Source of the DNA: Undaria pinnatifida
Taxonomy: Eukaryota; Sar; Phaeophyceae; Laminariales; Alariaceae
Reading direction: 5' to 3'
Length of the DNA stretch: 64,000 nucleotides
Assembly: GCA_012845835.1 (NCBI GenBank)
Contig: JABAKD010000005.1
Coordinates: 6,762,655 to 6,826,654, forward strand
Shown piece after piece: positions 44,651-56,597 of this stretch. Both the position numbers and the translations under genes were made by a program. The notes under the pieces were generated by a model, which was not told where the DNA came from, made no database searches, and was given only the letters and a program-made list of their open reading frames with translations. Position 1 is the stretch's first letter, and each line of letters begins with the position of its first letter.

Positions 44651-47600
44651 AGCTTTAGGACGCATAGCTGTAGGACATTGTATGATAATACTGGCAGACG
44701 AGCACTACACTCGGGTATTTGAAAGGCCACACCTCCTTTCATATTCCACATTCAACAGTTCATCTGTGGCGCTCACAGTCGACAGCAGCAGCGCAGCACC
44801 ATCACTATTAATAGGTAACCAGCACCAGCGCCAGTGTCTGCGCGTTGAACAGGACTGACCAAGATGGGAAAAACCTTCGACGTTCGAACAAACCCAATGC
44901 TCCATGCTATGAAATCGCGACCAAAGCCAACCTCGGGACACTGGCCGCACAAGACAGGACTCTACAACTCATCGACGGCGGCAATCTTTCCTATCCGCAG
45001 CATACAAGTAGCACCGAGCATTCATCGTGCGACGCGCGTCTCATCTCTGCTATCACGCCGTCTGCTATTATTCCGGTGTGGTGCCGATACCGTGCAAACC
45101 AGGGCGCAAACACGCAAGATATTGCAACATCCCCCCAGGACGCATTTCCAAGCTGACTTCCTCCACAACGGAGGGATTGCAAACGCCGAGCGATGCGTCT
45201 ATGGAAAGACCTCAGCGATATCTTTCCAAATCCACCATTTTCATGGTGTGTTCCCCCCTCAAATTGGACAAAGTAGTCTCGGAAATTCGTCCCAGGGAGG
45301 GTGTTTGTGTCTTTTCTTACGCGGAATGTACAAAAGAGAGTCCGCGTTGCTGATGCTGATGAGGGCGTGGCACTGCTGCTGCTGTGGCAAATGCCGTCCG
45401 TGATCTTGCTCTCCAATGCAAAACAAGCAGTACATTGGCATGCATGCATGCAACGGCAACACCGAAGAGCTCATAAACAACTCACGATCTTCATTGAGTT
45501 GCACAGCCGTCCCTTTATGCTGCTGCTGTACCCGGCGTTGCTCTATGCTGTGGAGCTCGTACTTTGTAGCGATCACCTACCTTGCGCTGCTGTTGTTGAT
45601 GCTATGCTGCTGACTTTATCTGTGTTGATCGACATTTTTTAACCAAGTGAACTCACCCGCCATATACAACGCAAATTACAGCGTGCAGGAGCAGCACTCG
45701 ATTCACATCTCCCACCACGCGAGCCAAGATATTTCCTAGCTTTGCTCCTAACCCGCGCCCCCCCGAAGAGGAGCGCTGGCCGCGCTGGGGTGATCTGGAA
45801 CGCACAGTGCAGTCGCGGCGCCCGTGTGGAGGAGCGCGTCGGAACTGGAACAGAGAAGTGTCTCACGTTTAAAATTAGGAAAAAATAAAATGGGTTTCCA
45901 TCTTTACAATAAAGCGTTTTCCTTGTCCCCCCCCCTGCCTCATTCATGCCTCATCAGCATCTCGTCCTCCTCTCATCCAGCATCAGCGAAACAACTGCAG
46001 CTAGTACAGACGATATCTCGTTCAGAGGGAGCTATCTCCGACTGGGATACATCAATACGTATTTGACGTCGATCTCCCCCGGCGTGTTCACAGGGAGGAG
46101 TACTACAAAGTTCTGTGAAACAGGAATACTGCAGTGATCTTCGAAGCCAGATCATGCAACTTTCACGCCGCTGGGATGCTCCCGCGGCGATGCTGGTAAC
46201 AGCTGCATTGCTGTTGGAGGGGCCCGCCACGAGCTCGGCATTCATCTTCTCGTAAGTGATTGGCGTGTCGAGTACGCCCTCGAGCTATGTGTGGGCTCAC
46301 AATCGGCACTGATTTACATACTGCGAGTACTTATTGTGTTACTCTGCTGTATGGCAGTTGCGGCGTTGCCGCTTGAACATGTGCAGTTTGAGGAGCTTGT
46401 TGGTGAGCAGTGCACCGTACTCATGTGATATCTCTTGTGCCTGGTGAGCAGCAGCAGTAGCAGCAGCAGAGCATGTTACGCAGGACAACAGCCTTTTATG
46501 GTAGTTGCGCTGTAACGTCGTGTAGTTGCACTAGCAAGTCGTGTGCAGAAGATGTGCAGTCACTACAGTCAGAATGCGAGATGGGCATAAGAGTGATGCA
46601 CGCACTTGCTCGGCAGTCAGTTCAGCTGTTGTCCGCCTTGTGACTTTGAACTTTGAACCGACGATCTACATGACGTCGTGTTGTGTGCTTCAAGATCGTG
46701 TGGTTGCATGCTACCGTCTTGTACATGCCGTGTTCCTGATGTGTCTCTGCGTGTCTTAGTTGTAGTGCTGCTGCAGAACTGCCGTTGTACTGCTGCCGCT
46801 GCTGCTGTACTGCTTCAGCTGCTGATGGTGCCGTGCTGACCACGCATCAGCTGGGAGATGGAGCAATTACTCCAAAGGTTGCTGGTTTATGAACAGCAGT
46901 ATGAACGTAACGATATTGGCGTTGGTTGGACGACTGCTGTTGTGAGTTGTGACTGTATTCGTGGCGTGGGGTTTATTGTTTATTGGCGTTGTGCACTCAA
47001 CCTCGATTGCCCGCTCTCGTCGCTTCTACCTGTTGGACCACAGGGCGTGCTGCCCCAGCCAACTTGACACGAGATGAATAACCTACCAGTTCAAAAATAT
47101 GTGCCCATCCAATCAATCATCAAGCGAGTCCACAACACAATGACCATGTAAGTATGATATAATACGTGGTCTAACAAGGAGTCGTGTTCGATCATCGTTA
47201 CGTGGTCTAGAACTATACACAGTCGCGTTGCTTTTACGAGTAGGTCCATGTAAGGTTTATACCTTTTGCTGCAGTACAGTGTCAGTACGCACGTTATCGT
47301 GCACCGTCTTGTACACAAGGGCACGTGATACCAGGTAGCCCAACACTCTGTCGTAGAGTCACGCTCGCTCCTACGATAGCACGAATCGCGAGGCATCTAC
47401 ACCAGTGAGTAGACCATGCACCGCAACACCGCCTTTGGCGCCTAAACCTCGCCCCGTGTAACCGCGGTTTCCAGCAGATTATACGTTTACCCTTGTCCGT
47501 AGATATTTCCGAAAAGCCACTAATCGAAGACATGCGAGCCCGTCTCCCGTTTCCACAGTAGTTGTCGAGGCCCTGCAAACTGCAGAAGAGCCGCATCTCT

Positions 47601-48359
47601 TTCGCACACCGTGCTCCCCCTGGCGGCTCCGTGTCTCGTGTCTCGTGACTCGTTGCGTTTTGCGTTTTGCGTTGTGCGTGGCCCTCTTCCAGACACCCCA
47701 CGACACGGGGAACAATCGATCTTGTCCTGCCCCCAATCCCCCTCTCCTTCGTTGGGGTTGGCGTCGGTTGGCAACGACTCTGTACGTTACGCCTCTCACT
47801 ACGTAAGCTATTAGACCACTAGGGTACAGTTTTTTTGCTCTCGTTTTTACGTTTTGGCGGTGACCGAGATGGTGGTGGAGTTAAATCGTATTGTGCGCAG
47901 TAGAGAATCTTGACTCCGCGCAAGGGGGATGATATCACGCAGTGTGCATATGGTACAACCCCCAAGAGGCAGTTACGTAGTATCCAAAATGCTATCTCTG
48001 GAAATGGTTGCACCAGGAGACTAATAAATCATTTCGAATTGGTCATTCATATGCAAGAAAAGACACACAAGGTGCGGAAGAATGCCTCGCAAGTGGTCCT
48101 TAGTAGGATGCAGATCGCCCTTCGTGCGACTCACCGAACACCGCGCTGTGCTTCGCGCTTGATGAACCCGATGTCTGCCTGGTTGGTGAAAACCTGACGT
48201 GCTTCGTCTCGGCATTGCAAGGATGCGAGGTTATCTCACTATGGCTATTTATGAAATGCGTTCACCCCCCCACTTCCCCTACTTCCCCCCTCGACCCACC
48301 TACCTACATCAGCACTACTAACCGTCGATCACCCGCACGTTTCGTTTCATTTCCGCCCG
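44651..48359. other. no gene established; several open frames and CAG clusters
   Basis: An ATG-started plus frame of 179 codons lies at 44864-45403, with a competing plus frame at 45027-45353 and a minus frame at 44991-45449. None has a recognisable domain. A plus stretch near 46130-46250 reads RRWDAPAAMLVTAALLLEG before a GTAAGT-type donor. CAG/CTG clusters lie at 46448-46470 and 46768-46830. A TACCAGGTA site lies at 47329-47337. Confidence 0.3.
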
Positions 48360-48495
48360 AGACCCTGCCCTACCCTACCATTACCCTACCCTACCCCACT
48401 CTGCCTTGCCTTATGTTATCCTACCCTGCTCTATCCTAATCTGCCCTACCCTACCCTAACCTACCCTACCCTACCCTACCCTACCCTACCCTAAC
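48360..48495. repeat. CCCTA-type repeat array
   Basis: Imperfect CCCTA/CCTA units with interruptions end in a regular CTACCCTACCCTACCCTAAC run. On the minus strand it is TAGGG-rich and lies downstream of the LINE 3' end, so it may be a tail of that insertion. It could instead be an interstitial telomere-like tract. Confidence 0.8.
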
Positions 48496-48499
48496 CCAA

Positions 48500-48807
48500 G
48501 AACAACTCCAGCGGTACCAAGCCTCGCGCTTCGCCAACGTTACGATCCGGCCGACGTCAGCGTCGGCATCAATAGCCAGCGGAACCGCTTGCATCCCGCC
48601 GCGAACCGCAGGACAAAGGCTCGCCGGGAAGCGTCGACTATGATCCTCGGGGGGGCGGGGGGGCTGGCGCCGGCTATGGAGGCGATCGTGTCGACGGCGA
48701 TGGATCAAGCACAGGCGCACGTGTTTGGGGCTGGGGCGGGTATGTTCCTCCTGGCGGAAGAGATGCCCGCACCTCCCAACATTTATGGCCCCATCGCGCA
48801 AGGGTGA
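48500..48807 (+). CDS. GC-rich open stretch, possible exon
   Basis: A plus frame of about 100 codons ends at a TGA at 48807, with ALRQRYDPADVSVGINSQRN then MDQAQAHVFGAGAGMFLLAE and a final NIYGPIAQG. The minus strand is also open over the same span (GGMQAVPLAIDADADVGRIV). GC content is far above the flanks. I cannot tell which strand, if either, is used. It sits between a LINE fragment and a simple repeat and could be the LINE 3' region. Confidence 0.25.
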
Positions 48808-48885
48808 GAGAAAGTCGTGGGGTGGGTCGGGGGTGAAGGGGACGGAGGGGGCGGCGAGGGCGTACTCATTTGTTGCTTGCCTTAG

Positions 48886-49660
48886 TCATGTGACCATTGA
48901 CCAGGCATCCCTTTCGAGACGGAACACCGTTCCTACTCCTAATAGAGACACCTCCAACGTTTGGGCGCTCATTACGCTTTTTCCATATATTACATAAAAC
49001 TGTTTGCTTATCCTATTCCCGTCCTGTTTCGCCGTCTGTGGCCACCATCTATCTCCTAGGATAGTCATCGTTTTCTCGCTACCCTCTAGTCTATCAAACT
49101 CGTCCATGTCACATTCGTCTAATTTCCTCATCTCCTCTACGGCATCCCGTTCCTCCTTGTATATTTCACATTCTCCTACGATGTGAGTCCTACTCTCTAT
49201 TGTGCCACACGGGCACATATGTGCGTCCATGTCCTCCTCCCGACTACTGGTATATCTCTTGCTTCTTTGGGGCAGGTCAAGGTCCCCTACACGAAATCGC
49301 AGTTTCAGCTTTTCGCGTAGTCCATCGGGCCATGCAAATACGTTTTCATTCCAGTATTTTCCCTCAACTCCCCATATATATCCAAGTGCTTCTCCCCGTT
49401 CACCTTATTTCTTAGCGCTAACCTTTCCCTTCCTTCTATTATTATTATTATTATTATTATTGCCCTCCGACAATATAGCGTAGATGCCGCGTTCCAGTGT
49501 AAATCGAATATCCTTCCATAAAGCAGTAGCATCTACGAAGTCGAATAATCCCTCCATAAAGCAGTGGTATCTTCTGCCAACCATGTCCCCATTTCCTTTC
49601 CCCACATCTTCTCCTTTTATCTTCGTACTGCTTCCTTTCCTCACATATGTTTTCGCTCTT
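48886..49660 (-). mobile_element. LINE (non-LTR retrotransposon) 3' fragment
   Basis: The minus frame 49230-48886 carries the Cys/His motif typical of the C-terminus of LINE reverse transcriptase proteins: MCPCGTIESRTHIVGEC, followed by EIYKEERD and ILGDRWWPQTAKQDGNRISK. Upstream, peptides such as LALRNKVNGEKHL and YLHGPMDYAK continue the same protein in other frames, so it is frameshifted. An ATT microsatellite (49437-49461) lies inside. The reverse transcriptase core is missing, so the copy is 5'-truncated. It resembles LINE peptides I recall from brown algae. Confidence 0.75.
49437..49461. repeat. ATT microsatellite
   Basis: About eight ATT units lie within the LINE fragment. Confidence 0.95.
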
Positions 49661-49914
49661 AGTCTCCCTTAGTCCTCATAACATTACGACCCCACGCCAG
49701 TAACCGTAGTCCTCCCGCTTCTTCCTCCCGTCCCCTCGCGACCTGGTGGTCCCTCAGAGCTAGTCTATATCGATGAACTCTGCGCGAAATTCTATGGTTT
49801 ATTTAAATCTGTCTTGTACCCGCTTAACTTCCCTATAGACAGTTTATCTTCTTGGTCTCCTCCTAACTCCTTCCATATTTCTCGACTACGTTATCACATC
49901 TTATTCCAGCTCGG
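49661..49914. other. unassigned flank of the LINE fragment
   Basis: It may be more of the decayed LINE. No motif could be fixed. Confidence 0.3.
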
Positions 49915-50310
49915 GGGCAGAGGGGGGGGGGCTGTTGGTGGTGTTGGTGATGGTGTTGGGTGGTGGTGTTGGTTGTTGATAAATCTCTAAAGGTATACAC
50001 GCAGCTGACGCGGGAAGGCGTGGTGGTGACTCAAGACGGCGACAGAGAACTCTCCCTTATAATATCCAGCCGTCGAGCCCTGACTCGATCTCATAAAGAG
50101 CTAAACTACGAGTGACAGCTCATGGCGATTCATGCAGAAAATCATACGGCGAAATAATCCCCTTACACCTTGTACATAAATTCCTTACCAATATATGGAA
50201 CGCGCCGATATAAGATGGATCATAACCGTCGTGTTCATGAGGACAACCAACATTCCCCCTCCTCATTATACACGACGAACATACTAATATCCCCCTCGCT
50301 CTGTGCATGA
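49915..50310 (-). repeat. dispersed repeat E, copy 1
   Basis: Block A (49973-50053, GTACACGCAGCTG-like, GCGGGAAGGCGTGGTGGTGA) and block B (50085-50270) are shared with 57340-57418 and 58255-58420. On the minus strand block B encodes NVGCPHEHDGYDPSYIG, then a Cys-x2-Cys and FLHESP. A GGTGTTGG tract precedes block A. Confidence 0.7.
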
Positions 50311-52322
50311 CAAGGCACGATATCGCGGGGTTGATACATCGTCATATCGTAATGAAGTCATATCAAACTCAGAAACCCAAACTCAAAAACAGCAACTAAA
50401 AAAACAATGCTCAATTCAATAAGTCCTCCAAGTCTCAAACAAATTAACAACAGCCACATGCCGGAAACATTCAACTGCTCTCGAAAATCATTGCCTGGTG
50501 GAAACGGCAATTTTATCCTCGATAATGGCCTACTGAAAACGGCACAATTCTCGAAAATTGACTGAAATGAACTCTCTGATTATCCCCGATTTCCTCGAGA
50601 TACCAGCACCCAGTACGGGGCCTAGTTGAACCAGGAAAAACAAACTCCGTATGATACGAAAATGAAAGCAACCACAGAAACTCGATCTACTCGTATTCCG
50701 CACGTTGCACGACGAAGACGAAGCGTGTAACACGCGTAGCGGCGGTTCATTGCATTGCTCAAAAACTCAATCTCGAATAACAAAATAACCCCCCGGAAAA
50801 ACTGACGATTAAAAAATCCTTACTCTGAAGTTAAGATATACCTATCCCCGGTGAGTACGCATGCTACGAGTGCTACACATACTTCAGGTAATGGGGTAAG
50901 TCCGTGCGACCAGACGACGCATAACCAACGCGTCAGCGGGACAATTCTCAGGTCACGAGTACTCAGACTAGACCGGAGGCGCCTCTGCGCAGCTCATGGC
51001 CTGTTCAATCCCGGGCGCTTTGCCGTTGACCCGAGATTTTGTATTACCAAACAATTAAGCCTCACATAAAAAACAAAAGCAATCAAAACAATCAAAACAA
51101 TCAAGCCGCGATCTCAAGCAGGCTCACAATTCAAAGTTCAAACAACAAAATCGATCACCCAGCATCATATACCCATTTCGTTCAATACTATCTCAATCCC
51201 AATGCCCCAATCACTACTGCTGGTGGTCTCTCCGCCACGGCTGCCTCCTTCCGGTCTCATGGCGTCGCCGCAGCTCGGGAACTCCAGCCTATCGCGCCCT
51301 TCAAACTTGGTGAATCAGCCGCCTCTGCCGCAAGATTGACTCCATACAAGCAGGGGATGGGTCGTGCAATCGGGGGAATAGGTCGTCGTAGGTTGTGTTG
51401 CTCAATTCATGCAGTCATTTTCAGCCCGGAAAACCTTCCATCTGCCACTACTTCGTATAATTCCACTTCTCAAATACCACTCCAAACAATCGATTACTTG
51501 TCGGCGTTAATATTGGATGCCACATAACAAGATGTGAGATTGCATCGTATTCATGTACGCCAACCGTTTCCATACGCGTACTTACTGCTGTACTCGCAAT
51601 GCTACGCGGGGGGGTATTCCTTTCTGCAATGATCCGCAACGCAGGTAGTACCTGGGTGTAACATATTTTGGTAGACAAGTCATGGTACAGTAGATCGTGC
51701 TCGTGTTTCATTTGTACTTGAATACTCTTGTATGGATAACACGGGCCTTACGGAAGGAGTTTTGTGGTACTCCTTCTTGTCTCTACTCTACACGCGGCGC
51801 ACGCGTCACACATGAAAGTTACCGGGTATGCCAGTTGACGGTACTCTTGCCCCTTGACGGACAGCTGTCAAGGACTTATACCCATATTAATACTAGTATG
51901 CCAACGCAAGTACAAAAATGATTTGCAGGCAAATAGATTCAAAGATGCGAAATGATACAGCTGCAGGCAAATATATTTAAAGATGCGAAATTATACAGCA
52001 AATAACGGGCACAATTATCGGCAGTCCAACGACGGTTCAATATACTGACAACTTGAAATTTGTTTGTAGCACATCATGCAGCACCATCTCAGCAGCACCA
52101 TACACCAAGCACTCACCCAATTCAAAGGGCATACATTAGCAAGGCAGGCTGATCACTCCTGTACTGCTCATCATACACAAGTCTTCAAGGGGCGTACTTA
52201 CGTAGAACTGCTCGGTCAGTGGCGTTCGTTCACAACTTTGCTCGAACTTCATTAGCAAGCTGTTTCATGGGCACGTAAAACGCTTGCTGTAGACTACGAA
52301 GAACGCACATATCAACCCTACC
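50311..52322. other. no gene established
   Basis: A plus frame at 51039-51527 (Asn/Ser-rich start, then Ala-rich LSATAASFRSHGVAAARELQ) has no recognised domain. CAAAACAAT units lie near 51080-51105. A 36-40 base unit (GCAGGCAAATA..AAAGATGCGAAA) is repeated at 51926-52000. Confidence 0.3.
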
Positions 52323-52590
52323 TGTACCGCTGTGGTCGTATCATTGGGCATTTTACCTTATATAGAATGGTTGGGTACATTTTGTCAGGGAGTTCAATTG
52401 TCATTATTGGCGTTTCTTGTGAGCTCTTGAAATCTCGAGATACGAACGGGAAGGTCCATGGCCGATGGCATGTCACTTCTCCGTGTGATAACGAACGAAC
52501 TATTGCATTGTGGACAAATGCACTCCGAGCCTACGAGGGGAAGTCCTCGGAGCTGATACCACCGGGCCCGCGGTCGCGCGAGTCGGTACA
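52323..52590 (+). repeat. 5' LTR
   Basis: 268 bases, TG...CA ends, aligned along its full length with 55699-55959. Confidence 0.9.
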
Positions 52591-55500
52591 CTTCAATTGA
52601 ATTGGGTAAGTTCTGCTTACTGCCCAAAACGTGACCCATTTGCTTTTCGAAGGCCGGAAAGCACTGTTTTGCGTGCTGGTGTGGGACACCAGCCGAACGC
52701 AATGGAAGACTCTACAGCAGGAAGGGGAGCACGAGCGCAGGGCGCTGACGGAGTCCATTCTGCAAGCTGGGGCAACCTGAGAGGTGGAAGCCGAGCCGTC
52801 GGCCGGCTGAAGCCGGAAATCAAGGTGACGATCGGGGGAGATGGACCGCCTAGGTTGGGTGGTGATGTTGATACCTTCGAAGATATGCGTGAATTTCTTG
52901 TTGCCTACTCGGAGTATGAGCCGCAGATGCATATCACAAATCAAGATGGAGGAGACCGGGTACTCGCGAGGAGGCGAGAGCTGGTAGAATCGGCGACCCA
53001 AATCATGGTGGCTGACGAGTTCTACGATGGCAAACCCTGCGTCGACCTCTCCGAGGAGGATCTAATGCAAGGGCTCAAAAGGTTTGCTGGCGTTGATATA
53101 CAGCTGACGAGTGATGAGGATTTTTGCCGCCAGATATTCCGTGTGCTGAAGATGGATGCGAGCGTGCCGGTAGATAGCAGGGTGGTTCTGCAAAAACTTG
53201 CCTTTGCGGAAATACCTTGCTGACAGCGGGCTCACGGAGGTGATCAGGCCCGACGATCGGCAGTACACGCTAAAGCATGGCAAGGTGCTGGTTGAGACAA
53301 TAGCGGCGGGAATCGAGCCACTCGAGTTCCGCCGCAAGGTGGAAAAAAATATGCGTTTCGATCTCGTAACGCATGACCCTGACGCGTTGTTCAACATTAT
53401 TGCCAAGCAGCAACGGGGCCAAGCTGTAATTGAGGTCAATGATGCTGAATGTCGGCAAACAGCAAAACGGCGTGACTCTAGGTCGATGGCTGCTGCGGAG
53501 AGCAAGCCGCAGGGACGTGCTGTTGACGAGCACGACTCACGCGAGAATGCCAAGGAAGCTGGTGTGAAAGCAGAGCGTAGTCGTCGGTACGACAACAACG
53601 AGTGTTTCGTATGTGGCAAGCAGGGACACAAGCAGTGGGACCGCCCCCAAAGCCAGGGCAAGGCGGGGAAAGGCGTCCATGACCAGACCCACGGCCAGAT
53701 CCCTGTACAGCAGCAGCAGTCCCCAAGCGGTCCCGCTCAGCATACCCGGAGCAAGACAACCGGGATGGCCCCTGCGACTGCCACCCCTCGAGCTAGTGCG
53801 TACAAGACCGCCTCAAAATCGATGGTTGCGGAGACCGAACCTGCTGCGCCTGAACCATCTAGGCAGAATGACGACCCGACTACGTGTACATTCGCGTGCC
53901 GCGGGAAAGGATGGCGCCAGTGGATTATGGGCTCACCGAAACGGTGCAGCACCAGGTGGCTCAGAGCGCTGGGCCACAGAATGCAGCGCCAGTTCTTCAC
54001 TCCGTTCCGGTGCAGCTGCCGGCACCCGCGTCGCGGCAGTCATGTGGTGATACCAGCACCATTTCATACGCGCGTGCCGCGGTCTTACAGCCGGGTGGAA
54101 GTGGTGATACGAGCGGGGTTACGGTGGAGACTGAACCGCACTTGGAGGCCCTGACGCAGCATGTCGCAGGGCGTCTCGCGGTTCCCGGTGCTGCGGCGGC
54201 TGCTGAGATAAAGGTGCTCATGGACTCTGGTTCAAGCATCACAGCAAAGTCGGAAGAGCTGGTACAGGCCCTGCAGGGACAGCCGGGGATGACGCAAACC
54301 GCGTTAACGCAGGCATTTGTTGGGCATGCGCGTGTGGTAACGTCGTTGGGCCAGGAGGGTGATATTGAGACGCACTCGTGTCCGCTCTACTTAACGATCG
54401 ATACACCATGGGGACCAGTCCAATTTACCATGCCGTTTATCGTGCTCCCTGGGAGGGGCGATGTGGTTGTCATCGGGCAGAAGACGCCGAGGGAGAAACT
54501 CGGCATCGACGTCATGGCGCAGCTCAAGGCCTCTGTACTGAAGGCACAAGGGCGTCAAGATGGTGCTGGGATGGAGCTTACAGCTCGTTCTGTGGGCGAG
54601 CCCTACGATGGTGCTGTGCTGCGAGCGGCGATGGCTGTCACAGCGTTCGTGCCGGGCGATGACGCGCCAGGCGACGTGGACGGTGAGGTCGCGCTGACGC
54701 TGCCGTCTCAACGACCCATGATATTGCAGGATTCCGAGTTGGAAATGCGGGATCGTGTGGGCGTGTTGGAGACGGCTGTCGATAACGCTGTTGACCATAG
54801 CTCCCCGCCGGAATGTGCCAAGATGCTGCGATATATCGTTTTTCGCACGCACCTTGACGTGTTATGTCGGGCGTTGCCGGGTGACCCACATGCACGCGAG
54901 AAGCCTGGGGCGGTCCGGCTTCATGCAGGGGCAAGGGTTGTGCGGGCGAAGCCCCCACCTGAACGTAATCGCCTGCGGTGGAGTGCGGCAGAGTCGTGCC
55001 CCGACTGCCGCTTGGTAGTGACGACGAGTTTGTTGTCAAGGTGGCCTGGGAGGGGCAGGAGGAGGCGGAGAGTACCTGGGAGCCGGTGTCGCGCATGTTT
55101 GATGGCGCAACGGCCGTGCTGCGAAAATAACTCAAGGCGCTGCGGCTGAAGATGGATCAGAAGCGGGGACTCGTACAGCAGTATGGGTGCGTTTTCGGTC
55201 ATATTGTAGTTTGGGGGGGATCCCGAATGTTGAATTGCTGATTTTCGGTTTTATCGAAAGTTTGAATTTCAAGTTTTTTTCTGACTTGGAATTTCTGCGC
55301 AGGGCGCTGATAGCACCTGACGCAGCTACAGCTGGCGGTTCATCGCCGAGGCTGTGGGTGGACAGAGCATGTCCGTGGTTGAATCTTCCGTTTTACAGGG
55401 GTGGCTATTGTGCTGGAATACACATTCCTTATGTGGTCTGGGTTTCGGCAAGTTGCACTGCGCAATTGGAGGTGTGACGCGTGGTACGTGGTTTGCTTGA

Positions 55501-55698
55501 AGATGCATTGGTGATGACGCGGCTGCTGAACAACCGTTGCTCACGGCAGTAAACGTGGTAGATCTTAGGTCGTGGTGAAAATGACCGGGATGGGTTGGGC
55601 TTGAGCATTGCCCAACGTACGGACAGCTATGTTTATCAAAGCTACTCGGTCTTAACCAACTTGTGATTGGTGGCCCGAGATGGGCTTTTAAAGGGTGC

Positions 55699-55959
55699 TG
55701 TACCGCTGTGGTCGTATCATTGGGCATTTTACCTTACAGAGAATGGTTGGATACATTTAGTCAGGGAGTTCATTATTGGCGTTTCTTGTGAGCTCTTGAG
55801 ATGTTGAGATACAAACGGAAAGGTCCATGGCCGATGTCATGTCACTTCCCCGTGTGTTAACGAACGAACTATTGCATTGTGGACAAACGCACTCCGAGCC
55901 TACGAGGGGAAGTCCTCGGAGCTGATACTACCGGGCTCGCGGTCGCGCGAGTCGGTACA
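55699..55959 (+). repeat. 3' LTR
   Basis: 261 bases, TG...CA ends. It is preceded by a purine-containing stretch (TTTTAAAGGGTGC) in the polypurine-tract position. Confidence 0.9.
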
Positions 55960-56597
55960 TACCCTATATTTCGCAATTCGTTGATTCACGCAATTTTCGT
56001 ACTGCTAGCATTATTGCTGATCGGATTATATAATACAGCAACACTGATGTGTGTATTCTTTCAGCATTTTCTTTCCGTTGCACATCGCACGGCTTGGGCT
56101 CTACTCAAACTGACGCTTAGCACGAGTGCCCGACATGGTAAACTCCAAAGAGATGTACTTCATAATCTTTTAAGAGTACGCCTACAAAGATATCTTCAGC
56201 GAGTGAAGCTACGAATACGTCAGTTGGATTATACCTTCATTTATCTCCAATCTCAAAACACAATTCAACCTCAATCACTCAATCGTGGGGGGATTCATCG
56301 TTCTCAAATCAATATAAAAACAAACCAAAACGGAAATCATCAGCAAGCAAAATCAACAAAGTCAAACGTGCCTGGTGCGGGCGTAAAGCCCTTGCTGATG
56401 GCGCGTTGGGCGTTTCTCCTTCACTCGCTCTCGTTTCGGGCAGCGCCTTCTCATGCATGCGTACTCTGCCCCCCAATCGATGGTGCAGACCCAGTGCTCA
56501 CCACCACTGTCTTAATCTTGTTCCAGTACGCGTACGCGAGTTGCATCGCTCTCGCAATCTCCACTTCTCTTTGGGCACCTGCCGGCCAAGTCATCTC
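55960..56597. other. no gene recognised
   Basis: Open plus frames continue out of the LTR without coding character. Confidence 0.3.

Larger units (their letters stand above)
52323..55959 (+). mobile_element. Ty3/Gypsy-like LTR retrotransposon fossil, internally shortened
   Basis: Two direct LTRs (52323-52590 and 55699-55959) begin TGTACCGC and end GTACA. A four-base TACC on each side may be the target duplication. Parts seen in order: a gag with a zinc-knuckle-like CFVCGKQGHKQW (near 53600), a retropepsin region with VLMDSGSS (near 54210), and a chromodomain-like tail with EFVVKVAWEGQ (near 55030). Reverse transcriptase, RNase H and integrase core are not seen. The chromodomain suggests the chromovirus branch. 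The LTRs differ at roughly 6 percent of positions, so it is a moderately old insertion. It is broken, with several breaks. Confidence 0.82.

Noticed and set aside
44864-45403. ATG-started frame of 179 codons as a gene
   Set aside because: Overlapping open frames exist in two other frames, the peptide is rich in His, Arg and Ser without a hydrophobic core pattern, and no homologue is recognised.
48360-48495. True telomere
   Set aside because: Units are CCCTA with interruptions, the tract is short and internal, and unrelated sequence continues on both sides.
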